The notes under the pieces: model-generated | Databases searched by the model: none | What the model saw: only the letters and a program-made list of their open reading frames with translations | What the model was told of the DNA's origin: nothing | Part shown: positions 16,782 through 26,092 of the stretch, one piece after another | Layout of the letters: every line of letters starts with the position of its first letter | How positions within the stretch are numbered: position 1 is the stretch's first letter | Assembly: GCA_028285385.1 (NCBI GenBank) | Contig: JANQPR010000056.1 | Coordinates: forward strand, 1 to 43,101 | Direction: 5' to 3' | Length of the DNA: 43,101 nt | Source of the DNA: Phycisphaera sp. | GTDB lineage: Bacteria > Planctomycetota > Phycisphaerae > Phycisphaerales > Phycisphaeraceae | Made by a program: the position numbers and the translations under genes

Positions 16782-16803
16782 CGTTCGGCGTCTCCGCCAA
16801 ACG
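16782..16803 (-). terminator. Probable terminator after the PEP-CTERM/dockerin-like gene
   Basis: On the minus strand CGTTTGGCG-gaga-CGCCGAACG forms a 9-bp stem with one G-T pair, followed by ctcgTTTC. It lies just past the stop of the gene at 16832. The U-tract is short, so it may be only partly effective and allow read-through into the GH-A gene. Confidence 0.5.
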
Positions 16804-16831
16804 GCCCGTGGAGGAAGTGGTGTTGCGGCGC

Positions 16832-18001
16832 TCAGCCCCGCGCCCGCCGTGCGAAGAGCAGGCCAATGCCACCCATCAGGGCGAGGGTCGCGGGCTCGGG
16901 GACGGCGCTGCCGGCGAAGTCCGGGGCGCTGGTCGAGCCCCAGTTCTGCAGGACGCCGTCGAGCTCGTTCTGATCGACGGTGCCGTCGAACGGGCCGCCG
17001 CCGACGAGGTTCGACTCGTTGCCGGTGAAGGTGCCGGTGCCCCAGTTCTGGAGCACGATGTCCAGGTCGCCCTGCTCGACCTGGCCGGAGTCGTCGTAGT
17101 CGCCGTTGACGCCGCCGGTCGCGTTCTCGACCAAGCGGACCATGTCGACCCAGTGTTCAGAAGCGGCCGGCGAATCGGTGTCGTGCCACGACTCAACGCC
17201 GACATTGAGGTTGACGAATTCATCGGTCAGGTTGTCCTGGAAAAACTCGGCCGGCAGGCCGTGGGCAACCGGGCCGCCAAGCACGGAGACATCGTCTACG
17301 AGCAGATCGACCACGGATTCGGTGACGCGGTAAGTGATTTCTCGGTCGACCACGCTGCCGAAGTCACGCAGGGTCAGGGCTTCAGTGCCGTCCGCATCGG
17401 CGTCGGGGCCGTCGATGTCGAAGAAGATGGCTTCGGGGTTGTCGAACGCCAGGTTTCGGGTACCCAACGCGACCATCCAGTCGACCTCGCCCGGGTTCTG
17501 CCCCGGCATGTTGCCGGCAAACATGCGGACTTCTTGATCGGCACCGAAGAACGAGATGCTGAACATGCCGCTGGGCCGACCCGGCTGCGCGGGCGTGCTC
17601 TGCGCTCCGAACGCGCCGGATTCAAACGCGGTCCGGGTGAAAAGCACTTCCGCCTGGAAGTCGAAAGCCGTGCCGGTGGAGACCTGGTTCTGGCCTTCCA
17701 AGGCGCCGCCGCCTGCGATGGCGGCAAGGCCGAAGGCGACACCAACCGGGTTGGTGGCTGCGAACAACTGCGCGGTGCCGGTGCCGCCGGTGGGCCCGTT
17801 CTCGTCCAGCGAGGGGTCGAACGTGATCGAGCTGTTGGGGAACGCTCCCGGACCGTGGAAGACGTTGGAAGGCCAAGCGGTGCTGTCTACAATAAAGTTG
17901 AAGTCGTCTTCAAAAATGACGTTCTGAGCCGAGGCGGGCGCGGTGATGATGACCACGGGGGCAACCGCGAGGACCAGGCACAATGGGGACTGCAGACGCA
18001 T
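16832..18001 (-). CDS. PEP-CTERM surface protein with paired dockerin-like repeats
   Basis: A 389-residue exported protein. It has a signal peptide (about residues 1-25, 'LVLAVAPVVIITAPASAQN'), then a lectin/LamG-like beta-sandwich (residues about 27-275). Two dockerin-like EF-hand repeats follow ('GDYDDSGQVEQGDLDIVLQNWG' region in part, and 'DGTVDQNELDGVLQNWGS'), then the PEP-CTERM tail 'VPEPATLALMGGIGLLFARRARG': PEP motif, hydrophobic helix and Arg cluster. The tail would direct it to an exosortase-type sorting step; dockerin-like modules usually bind cohesins or calcium. The ATG at 18001 has GGAGG. The order suggests a carbohydrate-binding surface component of the glycan system. Confidence 0.85.
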   Translation of the reverse strand: MRLQSPLCLVLAVAPVVIITAPASAQNVIFEDDFNFIVDSTAWPSNVFHGPGAFPNSSITFDPSLDENGPTGGTGTAQLFAATNPVGVAFGLAAIAGGGALEGQNQVSTGTAFDFQAEVLFTRTAFESGAFGAQSTPAQPGRPSGMFSISFFGADQEVRMFAGNMPGQNPGEVDWMVALGTRNLAFDNPEAIFFDIDGPDADADGTEALTLRDFGSVVDREITYRVTESVVDLLVDDVSVLGGPVAHGLPAEFFQDNLTDEFVNLNVGVESWHDTDSPAASEHWVDMVRLVENATGGVNGDYDDSGQVEQGDLDIVLQNWGTGTFTGNESNLVGGGPFDGTVDQNELDGVLQNWGSTSAPDFAGSAVPEPATLALMGGIGLLFARRARG

Positions 18002-18072
18002 GGTTTCCTCCGAGCAAACTAAGGGGGGTGAAATCAGGACGGGTTCGACGTCTCGCCCGTGAACGGGACACC

Positions 18073-18106
18073 AGAAAATCGTCGGATAGGTGTCAACCTA
18101 TCCGAC
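18073..18106 (-). terminator. Rho-independent terminator of the PEP-CTERM gene at 18124
   Basis: A perfect 10-bp stem GTCGGATAGG/CCTATCCGAC (18081-18090 with 18097-18106) with a 6-base loop, followed on the minus strand by gaTTTT. It lies 17 bases past the stop. Confidence 0.8.
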
Positions 18107-18123
18107 GCGAGGGAGATTGAAGT

Positions 18124-18978
18124 TCAAGCATGGCGACGCAAAAGGGTCAGGCCGCCCAGGCCTAGCAACGCTAGCGAAGCCGGTTCGGGCACGCTGGTCA
18201 GGCTGAAGCTGTTGACGACCATCATCTTCCGGGCCAACTGCGGCTCGTCGACCGGGTCGGGCGAGCCGCCGACGCGAATCAGTTCGATCTTGCCGGCGAA
18301 CTCCTTAGACATCGCCAGCAGCGGATCGGCGCCCAGGCCGTGGGCCTGCGGGCCGCCGGTCAGTGACGTGTTCCCGAAAAACACCTCGTAGTTGGTGCCG
18401 TCCACTACGAGGCTGAAATCGTTCTGGCGGAGGTCGGTCCCCAAGATCACGGCCGGGAAGTTGGTATCCAGGATCGTCGCACCGCCCTCATCACGGAACT
18501 GAAGGCTACGGATCGCGAAACCATCGACATTGTTGCCGTCATAATCGAAATCAATCGGGTCGATCTCGGCAAAAATGCTGCCCGCGCCGTTACCGCTGTC
18601 GATCCCCGCGAGCGTGAGCTGAACACCCGTGAGGTTGTCGCCCTGGGCGAAGTCGCTGACGTTGACGCTGAGTTTCAGGCCGTTGCCCAAGGGGGTGTCG
18701 CTGCCGTTGCGGGTGATGTTGATCAGTGCGAACAGGCTGTGCTCGACGCTGAGCTTGACGTTGTCGTCGGCCGCGTTGAAGGCGACCTCAGTGAAGTCGG
18801 GGATGAATCCAAACTGTCCGTTGACACCGAAGAAGCCGGTGGTGTACTGCGCGTCGAAGGCGGCCTGGTCGGCGTAGCTCGAGAAGTCGTCGGCGAAATC
18901 CGCCGACACGGTTGCCGCGAAGGCGGTGGTCGCAAAAGCGGCCGTCAGGCAAAACAGACGTTGACGTCGTTCAAGCAT
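18124..18978 (-). CDS. PEP-CTERM surface protein
   Basis: A 284-residue exported protein with signal peptide 'RRQRLFCLTAAFATTAFAATVSA'. The body (about 30-260) is a beta-rich, Gly/Asp-rich lectin-like domain of the kind found in planctomycete surface proteins. It ends 'SVPEPASLALLGLGGLTLLRRHA', a PEP-CTERM sorting tail. The start at 18978 is placed at a usual distance from GGAGG; an in-frame ATG at 18987 lies directly on the Shine-Dalgarno sequence and is less likely. No catalytic motif was seen. It is cotranscribed with, or next to, the prepilin-like gene upstream. Confidence 0.82.
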   Translation of the reverse strand: MLERRQRLFCLTAAFATTAFAATVSADFADDFSSYADQAAFDAQYTTGFFGVNGQFGFIPDFTEVAFNAADDNVKLSVEHSLFALINITRNGSDTPLGNGLKLSVNVSDFAQGDNLTGVQLTLAGIDSGNGAGSIFAEIDPIDFDYDGNNVDGFAIRSLQFRDEGGATILDTNFPAVILGTDLRQNDFSLVVDGTNYEVFFGNTSLTGGPQAHGLGADPLLAMSKEFAGKIELIRVGGSPDPVDEPQLARKMMVVNSFSLTSVPEPASLALLGLGGLTLLRRHA

Positions 18979-19077
18979 GGTCTGCATCCTCCAAGAAGTG
19001 AAATAGGAACGGTCATTCAGGAAACGTGGTCGGGCCGTCCCCCCCCGCGCCGGCCCGAAAGCCTCGCGGGCAGGACA

Positions 19078-19905
19078 TCAGTCCGGCGTGTCGCCGGCGT
19101 ACCAGAAGGCGATGAACTCTTCGTTCGAGTAGTAGGCCAAGCCCTCCGTGCGGTGATTGGCGAACACGGGCAGCTCTTTCCAACTGGTGCTGTTGGCGTG
19201 GCCGTCCGCGAACATTGTGTTGATGTTGCCGTTGTGGCGTCCGGCCCAGCGTTCGATATTGCTCAGCCCGTCGGTGCCCACGGACGAGGCGCCGTCACCG
19301 TTGGTGACGTGGTTGTCCCAGACGTTGGGCCGGTCCGAGTCGATCAGCAGCATCGCCTCGGACAATCCGCCCTTGACCCACTCGGCCTTCTTGTAACGCG
19401 TCCAGTTCTGCGGACCGGTCGGCTCACGCGGGGGCAGGTCTACGTTCCAGGCGTAGCCTTTGCGAAGTAAGGGGTCGAAGCCGCCGGTCGCGGTTTCGTC
19501 GAACGTCTGTTCCCATTCGGGACACTCAAAGATGCTGCCCGCAAAGGCCTCTTCGCGGTCGTTGATCCAGTCGGTTAGCAACTGGAACGGCTTGTCCGCG
19601 GTAGGTACAGCGCCGCCGTAGAAGTTCTCGAGGAATATCGCCTCAGACCACCACTGCCCGAACCCGTTGCCCTGAGCCGGAGCGCCGTTCTGGCTTGAAG
19701 GCCATAACCCGCCATTGTCTTGCTGGTAGACCTCTATCACGATACCGAGCTGTTTAAGGTTCGATAGGCACTGGACCTGCCGGGCGGTCTTGCGGGCTGC
19801 CCCCAAGGCCGGGAGCAGGATGCCGATCAGCAGGGCGATGATCGAGATCACCACCAGCAGTTCGATCAACGTGAAGCCGCGGTTCGGGGACTGGGACTGA
19901 CGCAT
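19078..19905 (-). CDS. Prepilin-type pseudopilin (H-X9-DG motif)
   Basis: A 275-residue protein. The N-terminus '[25 protein letters not shown]' is the class III prepilin signal: cleaved after Gly, Phe methylated, and the helix kept in the membrane. Near the C-terminus '[15 protein letters not shown]' is the H-X9-DG signature of the large planctomycete DUF1559-like group. The role of this group is unknown; pseudopilins build type II secretion or pilus filaments, and the late domain may bind a ligand. The ATG at 19905 has AAGGA. The AraR-like operator at 20045-20055 lies 140 bases upstream, so it is probably the first gene of a unit with the two PEP-CTERM genes and possibly the GH-A and sulfatase genes. 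Confidence 0.85.
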   Translation of the reverse strand: MRQSQSPNRGFTLIELLVVISIIALLIGILLPALGAARKTARQVQCLSNLKQLGIVIEVYQQDNGGLWPSSQNGAPAQGNGFGQWWSEAIFLENFYGGAVPTADKPFQLLTDWINDREEAFAGSIFECPEWEQTFDETATGGFDPLLRKGYAWNVDLPPREPTGPQNWTRYKKAEWVKGGLSEAMLLIDSDRPNVWDNHVTNGDGASSVGTDGLSNIERWAGRHNGNINTMFADGHANSTSWKELPVFANHRTEGLAYYSNEEFIAFWYAGDTPD

Positions 19906-20044
19906 GGCGGTCGTTCCTTCGTCGTTTTGGCGAACCGCCGTCCGCGAGGCCAAGACCTGAGCAAGGCGTGACGGCGAGGGAAGATTGAAGACCAACACCA
20001 AGGGGAGACAGGACAAATTGAATCAAAAACCTGCTGAAGCCATG

Positions 20045-20055
20045 TGTATAGTACA
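20045..20055 (-). promoter_or_regulatory. AraR-like operator, site A
   Basis: TGTATAGTACA (minus strand TGTACTATACA) matches the consensus TGTAYNATACA shared by four sites in the locus. It is in the 240-base region between the symporter stop and the pseudopilin start. Confidence 0.6.
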
Positions 20056-20145
20056 GAAGACCGGGGACGAGTCAAGGTGTTTTCGAGGTGTCTCGAAAAA
20101 AAAACTACGATTTTCCCGCAAAATCCTGTGTGATGGGGCTTTCCC

Positions 20146-22017
20146 TCAAGCCGCGGGCTCTTGCAGCGATTCTGGCGGGTAGAGTCGGCGAAGGGCTGCG
20201 CAATACAACACCCAGCCGATCCCGGCGACCCCCAGAGCCAAGCCTGCGAGCACCCACCAGGCCAACAACAAACCCATCATGGCAAATACTAAACCCAGGG
20301 TCGTGGCGATCATCGCGATCGAGATCGCCGTGAGCCACGGGATTGAATCCGACGCCTCGTTTTCAACGCCGGCCACTTCGCGCACCGGCCCCCACCAGCC
20401 GAACGGCCGAACCCGGCGGTAGAACTCCACCAACTTCTCCATCGGCTCGGCCGGCGTGACCAGCACGACCACTACCGACGCCACGGTGCTGATCCCAACC
20501 AGCGCCAGCGTGCGGAAGACGTAGTACGTGTCGTTGTCGACCTCCAACCCCATCGACGGGATCCACTGGCGGACCCACCCGTCGAATAACGGCCAGTCGT
20601 AGCCCAACTGCTTGCCGACCTGTTCGATCACAATCAAAGAGGTGATGGTCAGCGAGCAGACCATCGCCGCCAACTCGCCCCAGCCGTTGACCCGCCACCA
20701 CACAAACCGCAGCAGCTTGATCAGCCCGACCGACTGAAGCACGCCCAGCAGGAAGATGAACAGGTACAGGATGTCGTTGACAAACACCCCGACAACCGAC
20801 GCCATCAACGCGGCCACCACCATGTACCAGCGTGAAGCCCCGACGTAGTGCGCCTCACTCTTGCCGGGAACCAGGTACGGCTTGTACAGGTCGTTCGTGA
20901 AGATGGCCGCCGCGTTGTGGATGTTCGTGTCAAACGACGACATGAACGCGCTCAAAAACCCCGCAATCATCAGGCCGGTTAAACCGACCGGCAGGTACCG
21001 CTCCACCAGCGCGGGGAACACCATCTCGTGGTCCACTATCGGTTGGCCGTCGGCGCCCGTGCCTGACGCGAAGTTCTCCATCAGGTAGGCATCCGAGATC
21101 AGGAACATCCCAGCCAGCCCGCAGATGTAGTACGGCCAGGCCTTGAACACGAAGTTCAGCACCGTGGAATACAACGACGTGTGCATCACTTCCCGCTCGC
21201 TCTTGAGCGACAGCCACCGCTGCACGTGCGGGTTGAAGCCGCCCTGCTCGAGCACCGCGAAGATCACGTAGAACGCAAAAACCGCGCCCGCGGTGGGCAA
21301 CACGCTCAGCAGCTTCGCGGCGTCCTCGTGCGACGCGAGCTTTTCCCCCAGCCCCGTCGGCCCGCCGACCTGCCCCAGCACGATCACCATCAGCGCGTAG
21401 GTCGCTACGAGCGCGATCACCGACTCGATCAGATCGGTCCACACGACGCCATAGACGCCCGACGCCGCGGAGTAAACCAGCGTGATCGCCACCAGCGACA
21501 TTACGATCACCAAGTCGGTGTTCCACGTCACCCCCATCCACTCGTACGACGGCTCGAGCCCCAGCAGCACCGACGCCACCTTCTTCATCCCGACCAGCCC
21601 GATCGCCGCCCACATCGGTGACGAAATCAGCCCGTAGATGAAGGTGTCGTAGGTCCGCGCCGCGTCGGCCCGCCAGCCCGCGTACCGGCAGCGGTAGAAC
21701 TCCATCTGCGTGACAAAGCCCGCCCGCCGCCACAGCCGCAGGAAAAACGCCGCGCCGATCGACGCGGTGATGATGCTCCGCCAGGAGAACCACAGGCCGC
21801 CGATGCCGTCCTGCCTGACCTTCCGCGAATCCTGCAGCATCGACGACGCGTTCAGGTTCGCCGCCAGCAGCGACGCCCCCACCAGCCACCAAGGCATCTT
21901 CCGGCCGGCCACGATGAACGATTCGGTGTCCGTGCCCGCCCGCTTTGAAAGTGAAAACCCCAGCACCAGGAGCCCAGACATGAAGACGCCGACAATCGTG
22001 AAATCGATCCAGTGCAT
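20146..22017 (-). CDS. Sodium:solute symporter (SSS family)
   Basis: A 623-residue polytopic membrane protein with about 13-15 hydrophobic segments. 'FIVAGRKMPWWLVGASLLAANLNASSML' is the SSS signature at TM1-2. 'LIAGFLSAFMSSFDTNIHNAAAIFTNDLYKPYLVPG' (in part) is the sodium-binding TM8/9 core, with the adjacent Ser/Thr residues at 'AFMSSFD'. It takes up a small solute, probably a sugar or sugar acid, with Na+ across the inner membrane. A C-terminal extension with 'PAEPMEKLVEFYRRVRPFGWWGPV' is typical of planctomycete and Bacteroidetes SSS members in sugar loci. It lies 96 bases after the Asp-box gene. Confidence 0.88.
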   Translation of the reverse strand: MHWIDFTIVGVFMSGLLVLGFSLSKRAGTDTESFIVAGRKMPWWLVGASLLAANLNASSMLQDSRKVRQDGIGGLWFSWRSIITASIGAAFFLRLWRRAGFVTQMEFYRCRYAGWRADAARTYDTFIYGLISSPMWAAIGLVGMKKVASVLLGLEPSYEWMGVTWNTDLVIVMSLVAITLVYSAASGVYGVVWTDLIESVIALVATYALMVIVLGQVGGPTGLGEKLASHEDAAKLLSVLPTAGAVFAFYVIFAVLEQGGFNPHVQRWLSLKSEREVMHTSLYSTVLNFVFKAWPYYICGLAGMFLISDAYLMENFASGTGADGQPIVDHEMVFPALVERYLPVGLTGLMIAGFLSAFMSSFDTNIHNAAAIFTNDLYKPYLVPGKSEAHYVGASRWYMVVAALMASVVGVFVNDILYLFIFLLGVLQSVGLIKLLRFVWWRVNGWGELAAMVCSLTITSLIVIEQVGKQLGYDWPLFDGWVRQWIPSMGLEVDNDTYYVFRTLALVGISTVASVVVVLVTPAEPMEKLVEFYRRVRPFGWWGPVREVAGVENEASDSIPWLTAISIAMIATTLGLVFAMMGLLLAWWVLAGLALGVAGIGWVLYCAALRRLYPPESLQEPAA

Positions 22018-22113
22018 GTGAGAGGCCGCTGCTTTGCGTTTGTGAAAACAAAAGCCATCGACTCGGACACCCTTAGACGGGCGGCCGAAATCTCTAGTCC
22101 CGGACGTTTCAGA

Positions 22114-24639
22114 TCATGGAGTCGACGCCGACTTGCCGAGCGTCCGACGCCACAGCCCCGTGCCGCGGGTGGCTAGATACACCTCGTGCGCACCTGACTC
22201 TTGTTCGACCTGCCGTAGCGTGACCGGGTAAGGCCAGGGGTGATCCGCGGTCCAATCGGAAGTCGACACGACCGACCCGGCCTCATCGATCACCGCATGA
22301 AACAAGCCGTAGGTGCGCCGCCCCTCGGCGGCATCGGTCACGAAACTGAAGACCAACCTGTCGCCGAACCCCAGCAACCCCGCCGGTCGCAGGGTCAGGC
22401 CGTCGTGATACCAGGCGTTCTCGCGGAGCCCCACCACGTCGGAAAAATCCAGCAGCGGCTTCCAAGTTTGGCCGTCATCGGTGGAGATGCTCAGGCCGTA
22501 CCGGCCGGTGTCGTCGCGCTGTGGCGCGACGAGCATCACTGTGCCCGACGGGTGCTGCCAGACCGTGAAGCTGCCGTCCATGGTGTCGTCATTCACACGG
22601 GTCCAGGCGAAGCGACCGTCCAGCTGCCGTTCGCCGCGCCACAACGCACCGCCCCGCTCGTGGGGGTTGTCACACGACCACAGCACGTCCGGCGTCCGCG
22701 GGTCCACCGCAAACCCCTGCGACGTGTACCACACGTGCGTCGGGCCGCCCTGCGCCACCTGCCGAACCGCGGGCGGCTCGGTCCCGCGTTCGGCCGCCTC
22801 CATCAGCCCCTCCAGGTCATCGATCACATACACGCCGCGGCCAAACGTCGGCACATACACCTGCCCCGGCCGGTGGGGGTCGGCGGTGATCGCGTTGAAC
22901 TTCACGTTCGGCAGACCTGAGCGTTCTTCTTCGCCGCCTGCGATCGGGACCCACTCGTCGCGCGGCGAGAAGTGCTTCAGCCGTTTCGCCCATAGCGTGC
23001 CGGTCTGGGCGTTGGCACCCCAACCAATCGCGACGTGCGCCACCACGATCGGCCCCGACGCTGTCGGCACCACGCGCACCGAGTTACTCCGCGAGGTCGT
23101 GCGCCCGCCGGGCTTGGTCCGCATCGACCAGGAGTACCCCCCGTCGAAACTCTCAAGCAGGCAGTTGTCCGCCACCGCCTGCGCCACGTAGTCACCGTGC
23201 GCCGTGGCGTCGAAAACGAACACGCTCTGGAACCCCCTCGTGCGGTAGAGCGCCTCGCCCTCCAGCTCCCCCACCCTACGCGTGTAGATCGGGTTCCACT
23301 CGTCCTGGTAGTCCGGGTCGGTCGCCAACGCACGGTAGAGCGTCTGCCCACCTGTCGTGAACACATGTGGCTCGCCCCAGCCCGGTGGCGTGAAGTAGTA
23401 GTCCTCCGCGTTGATGCCCCAGATCTCCCAACCCCGGTCCCAAGGCAGCGTGTCGTCGACGTCCGTGTCGTCGTAGTCGTACCAGAGCACGGGCCGCCAG
23501 CGCGGCTCGGGCGTCTCGTCGGCCCAGTCCGTGCTGACTTCCCAGAGCCCGTGCTGCGGACGAAAGGTGCCGACCAGCAATCGATGGCTCAAGTCGGCGC
23601 TGCACGGGTCCAGACGCGGTCGCCAATACAGGGTTCGTCCACTCTTCTCGCTGTAAACAAATCCTTCGGCGGACTCGGATAGGTCGTGCCAGCGCAGCGC
23701 CGCCTTATCTACGTCAAGACGCGCGGCGAAGAGGTGGCTGTGCCCCTGGGCAGCGAGGGGCCTGATGTGGTCACTTGTCACGATCGCGGGCTGGCCGTTG
23801 CTGGGCACTCTAAACACGGCGTACAACGTCCGGCCGTCGGGCGTAACCGTCGCGCCCAAGCAGTCGCCGACGTTCGGCGGGTTGGGCACGGTCGTCCATG
23901 TGTGGGCCTGCTCGGTGCCGACGTAAACCCCGGTCAGCGTGCCGAGGTAGACCGCTGCCGAATCATCGGAACCGGGAGAAAGAAAAGCGGGAGCAGGTGC
24001 GAAGTCAGCTGAAAGGATGTCGCGTCGGCCCGGCTCCTTCTCGAAGACTAGCTCCGACCACGTCTCACCCCGGTCCCGCGAAACGTAGAGGTTGCGCTCA
24101 CCCCACGGGCCGTGACCGTCCTCTTCAAACCGTCTGCGGTCCCACGGCCGGACGCCCCAGCGGTGCCGTTCGCCGGGGAGCGCGAGAACCAGTGACGGGT
24201 TCTCCGGGTCGATGGCAATCTGTCCGATCGTGTCCCGCACGCCTACCGCTGCGCGCCAGTGCTCGCCGGCGTTGTCACTGATCTCCAACCCGGTGACCGT
24301 GCCGGAGTACACCCGCTCCGGTCGGCCGGGCTCCACAGCGATTGCGTTCACGTAGCTGTCGCGCAGGTCACGCCCCAGGTACCGCCACGACGCGCCGAAG
24401 TCATCCGAGCGGTAGCAGCCCTCCATGTCGGACGACAGGTACACCCGGCCGGGCGTGTTGGGGTCCAGATCGATACTCTGGATGTTCCCGCCGGCTCCGG
24501 GGTTGAGGTTCTGCCAGACGGCATCGTCCCACCCGGGTTCCCCGCCTGCGACAGTTAGAGGGAGCAGCGCGGCCACCAGAATCTGAACCATACAGAAAAC
24601 GGGGCGGCAAGACGTCAGCTTGAACGAGTGGTGACTCAT
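22114..24639 (-). CDS. Asp-box (BNR repeat) beta-propeller protein, VPS10/GH74-like
   Basis: An 841-residue exported protein, with a hydrophobic signal 'FCMVQILVAALLPLTVAGG'. At least five Asp boxes (S/T-x-D-x-G-x-x-W) are visible: 'SDDFGASW' (about 78-85), 'SDNAGEHW' (121-128), 'SRDRGETW' (187-194), 'SFDGGYSW' and 'STDDGQTW'. This is the repeat pattern of sortilin/VPS10 and GH74-type propellers. No GH74 catalytic Asp pair or sialidase arginine triad could be assigned, so binding rather than catalysis is equally possible. The ATG at 24639 begins a good signal peptide; the longer frame does not. It lies between the regulator and the symporter. Confidence 0.78.
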   Translation of the reverse strand: MSHHSFKLTSCRPVFCMVQILVAALLPLTVAGGEPGWDDAVWQNLNPGAGGNIQSIDLDPNTPGRVYLSSDMEGCYRSDDFGASWRYLGRDLRDSYVNAIAVEPGRPERVYSGTVTGLEISDNAGEHWRAAVGVRDTIGQIAIDPENPSLVLALPGERHRWGVRPWDRRRFEEDGHGPWGERNLYVSRDRGETWSELVFEKEPGRRDILSADFAPAPAFLSPGSDDSAAVYLGTLTGVYVGTEQAHTWTTVPNPPNVGDCLGATVTPDGRTLYAVFRVPSNGQPAIVTSDHIRPLAAQGHSHLFAARLDVDKAALRWHDLSESAEGFVYSEKSGRTLYWRPRLDPCSADLSHRLLVGTFRPQHGLWEVSTDWADETPEPRWRPVLWYDYDDTDVDDTLPWDRGWEIWGINAEDYYFTPPGWGEPHVFTTGGQTLYRALATDPDYQDEWNPIYTRRVGELEGEALYRTRGFQSVFVFDATAHGDYVAQAVADNCLLESFDGGYSWSMRTKPGGRTTSRSNSVRVVPTASGPIVVAHVAIGWGANAQTGTLWAKRLKHFSPRDEWVPIAGGEEERSGLPNVKFNAITADPHRPGQVYVPTFGRGVYVIDDLEGLMEAAERGTEPPAVRQVAQGGPTHVWYTSQGFAVDPRTPDVLWSCDNPHERGGALWRGERQLDGRFAWTRVNDDTMDGSFTVWQHPSGTVMLVAPQRDDTGRYGLSISTDDGQTWKPLLDFSDVVGLRENAWYHDGLTLRPAGLLGFGDRLVFSFVTDAAEGRRTYGLFHAVIDEAGSVVSTSDWTADHPWPYPVTLRQVEQESGAHEVYLATRGTGLWRRTLGKSASTP

Positions 24640-24735
24640 CGCGTGCTCGGTGGTGAGGAGGGTTGCGTCGCCTGCGTCGACGGTCGCAGAGAAGACAGAA
24701 TCACATCGCCCCACCAACAGGTGCAGCCGTCGGCA

Positions 24736-25845
24736 TTACAACGCCGCCGCAACGGCGCGGACGCTGGTCCCAACAACCCGCTCGGGCGTCAGGTGGATCG
24801 AACGCGGTGCCACGCCCGGGTCGTCTAAACGTTCGAGAAGACGACGTACCGCGCGCTCGCACACCTTCTCCAGCGGGTCGACGAACATCGTCAGCGCGGG
24901 CTCGAGCATCCGCAGGCTCGGTGTGTCCGCGCACATGCAGGCGACCGAAAGGTCGTCGGGGATCCGCAGCCCCAGCTCGGCGGCGGCGCGGTAGGTGGCG
25001 GTGGCGGTGTGATCGCCGGCGGCCAGCATCGCGCTCGTCTCGGGGTGCGCCTCGAGTGCCGGAGTCACCGCGCCCTGCGCGAGCCGCCACGGCTCGTCGG
25101 GGTTCAACGGCATCGACGGGACCTTCACCCAGTGCACCGAATCGGGCGCGACCCCGGCCTGCTCCATCGCCGCCTTCACGCCCGCCATGCGGTGCGTGTG
25201 GGTCTGCGATTGCTCGGAAAAACCAGCCATCATCACCCGGCGGTGCCCTTGGGAAAGCAGGCATGACATCGCCATCCGCCCCTGCTCGAACGCATCGACG
25301 ACAACCGTGTCGACCGCAAGGCCGCGCAACTCGTGGGTGGCCTGAACGCAGGCGATGCCGCCGGAGCGAAGGAACTTGGCGATGGGTTCGGCGTACTCGT
25401 CGCTGGTCGGTGGGCAGATCACCACGCCCGCCACATGCTTGCGGTGCAGGTACTCGAGCAGGTGGACCTGGCCCTCGAAGCTGTCGTCCGCGGCCTGCAC
25501 GACCATCTGCAGGTCGCTGCCCTTGATCCCGTTGCGGACGCCCCGGATCAGGTGGCCCATGGTCTCGTTGCGCAGCGACGGCAGCACCAGCACCAGGTCG
25601 TTCTGCTCTGTGCGGCGCTTGGCGACGTAGACGCCTTTACGCGGGGCCGAGCGCAGGTAACCCTCACCGGTGAGGCCGATGATCGCCTGCTGCACCACGC
25701 CGAGCGAGCAGCCGTACTCCTCGCTCATCTGACGCATGCTGGGCAGCTTCTGGCCCTCGACCAGGTCGTTGTTCTTGATCCGCTGACGCACGTCATCCCG
25801 GAGCCTCGCGGTAATCCCAGCATCATCTTGAGCAGGCGTGGTCAT
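24736..25845 (-). CDS. AraR-like transcriptional regulator (GntR HTH + LacI-type sensor)
   Basis: A 369-residue hybrid regulator. Residues about 13-75 form a GntR winged helix ('LPSMRQMSEEYGCSLGVVQQAI', 'GYLRSAPRKGVYVAK'). The remainder is a LacI/periplasmic-binding fold ('VVICPPTSDEY', 'VDAFEQGRMAMSCLLSQGHRRVMMAGF', 'LGLRIPDDLSVACM') for a sugar inducer. The same architecture is found in Bacillus AraR. The ATG at 25845 begins just downstream of the palindrome TGTATCATACA at 25861-25871, which fits autorepression; a TTG at 25872 is possible. It is probably the local regulator of the glycan genes. The inducer is unknown. Confidence 0.9.
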   Translation of the reverse strand: MTTPAQDDAGITARLRDDVRQRIKNNDLVEGQKLPSMRQMSEEYGCSLGVVQQAIIGLTGEGYLRSAPRKGVYVAKRRTEQNDLVLVLPSLRNETMGHLIRGVRNGIKGSDLQMVVQAADDSFEGQVHLLEYLHRKHVAGVVICPPTSDEYAEPIAKFLRSGGIACVQATHELRGLAVDTVVVDAFEQGRMAMSCLLSQGHRRVMMAGFSEQSQTHTHRMAGVKAAMEQAGVAPDSVHWVKVPSMPLNPDEPWRLAQGAVTPALEAHPETSAMLAAGDHTATATYRAAAELGLRIPDDLSVACMCADTPSLRMLEPALTMFVDPLEKVCERAVRRLLERLDDPGVAPRSIHLTPERVVGTSVRAVAAAL

Positions 25846-25860
25846 TCCAATGGGCACCCC

Positions 25861-25871
25861 TGTATCATACA
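25861..25871 (+). promoter_or_regulatory. AraR-like operator, site B (autoregulatory)
   Basis: TGTATCATACA, a perfect palindrome around a central C, ends 16 bases upstream of the regulator's ATG. It is identical to site C at 31091. Confidence 0.7.
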
Positions 25872-26092
25872 AGAAAAGCGAAGACGATCAACGGGAAATC
25901 ATCCGGTAGGGATCACATCCGCGTCCCTTGGACGACCAAGCCACTGATCTACGCATTATCGCAGTTCCGCACGCGCGGTGCGAATAGTTCATGCCGCGCG
26001 ACCCGAACCTAACTGGAGCGCGGCATCGCACGCCGTCTCCAAGACATGAGGAGAAGTCGGGGGATTCCAATCCGCTGGGTCAGCCGAATGCG

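Noticed and set aside
24581-24595. TCTGAACCATACAGA symmetric string resembling a regulator site
   Set aside because: It lies within the signal-peptide coding region of the Asp-box gene and has only one half of the TGTAYNATACA consensus.
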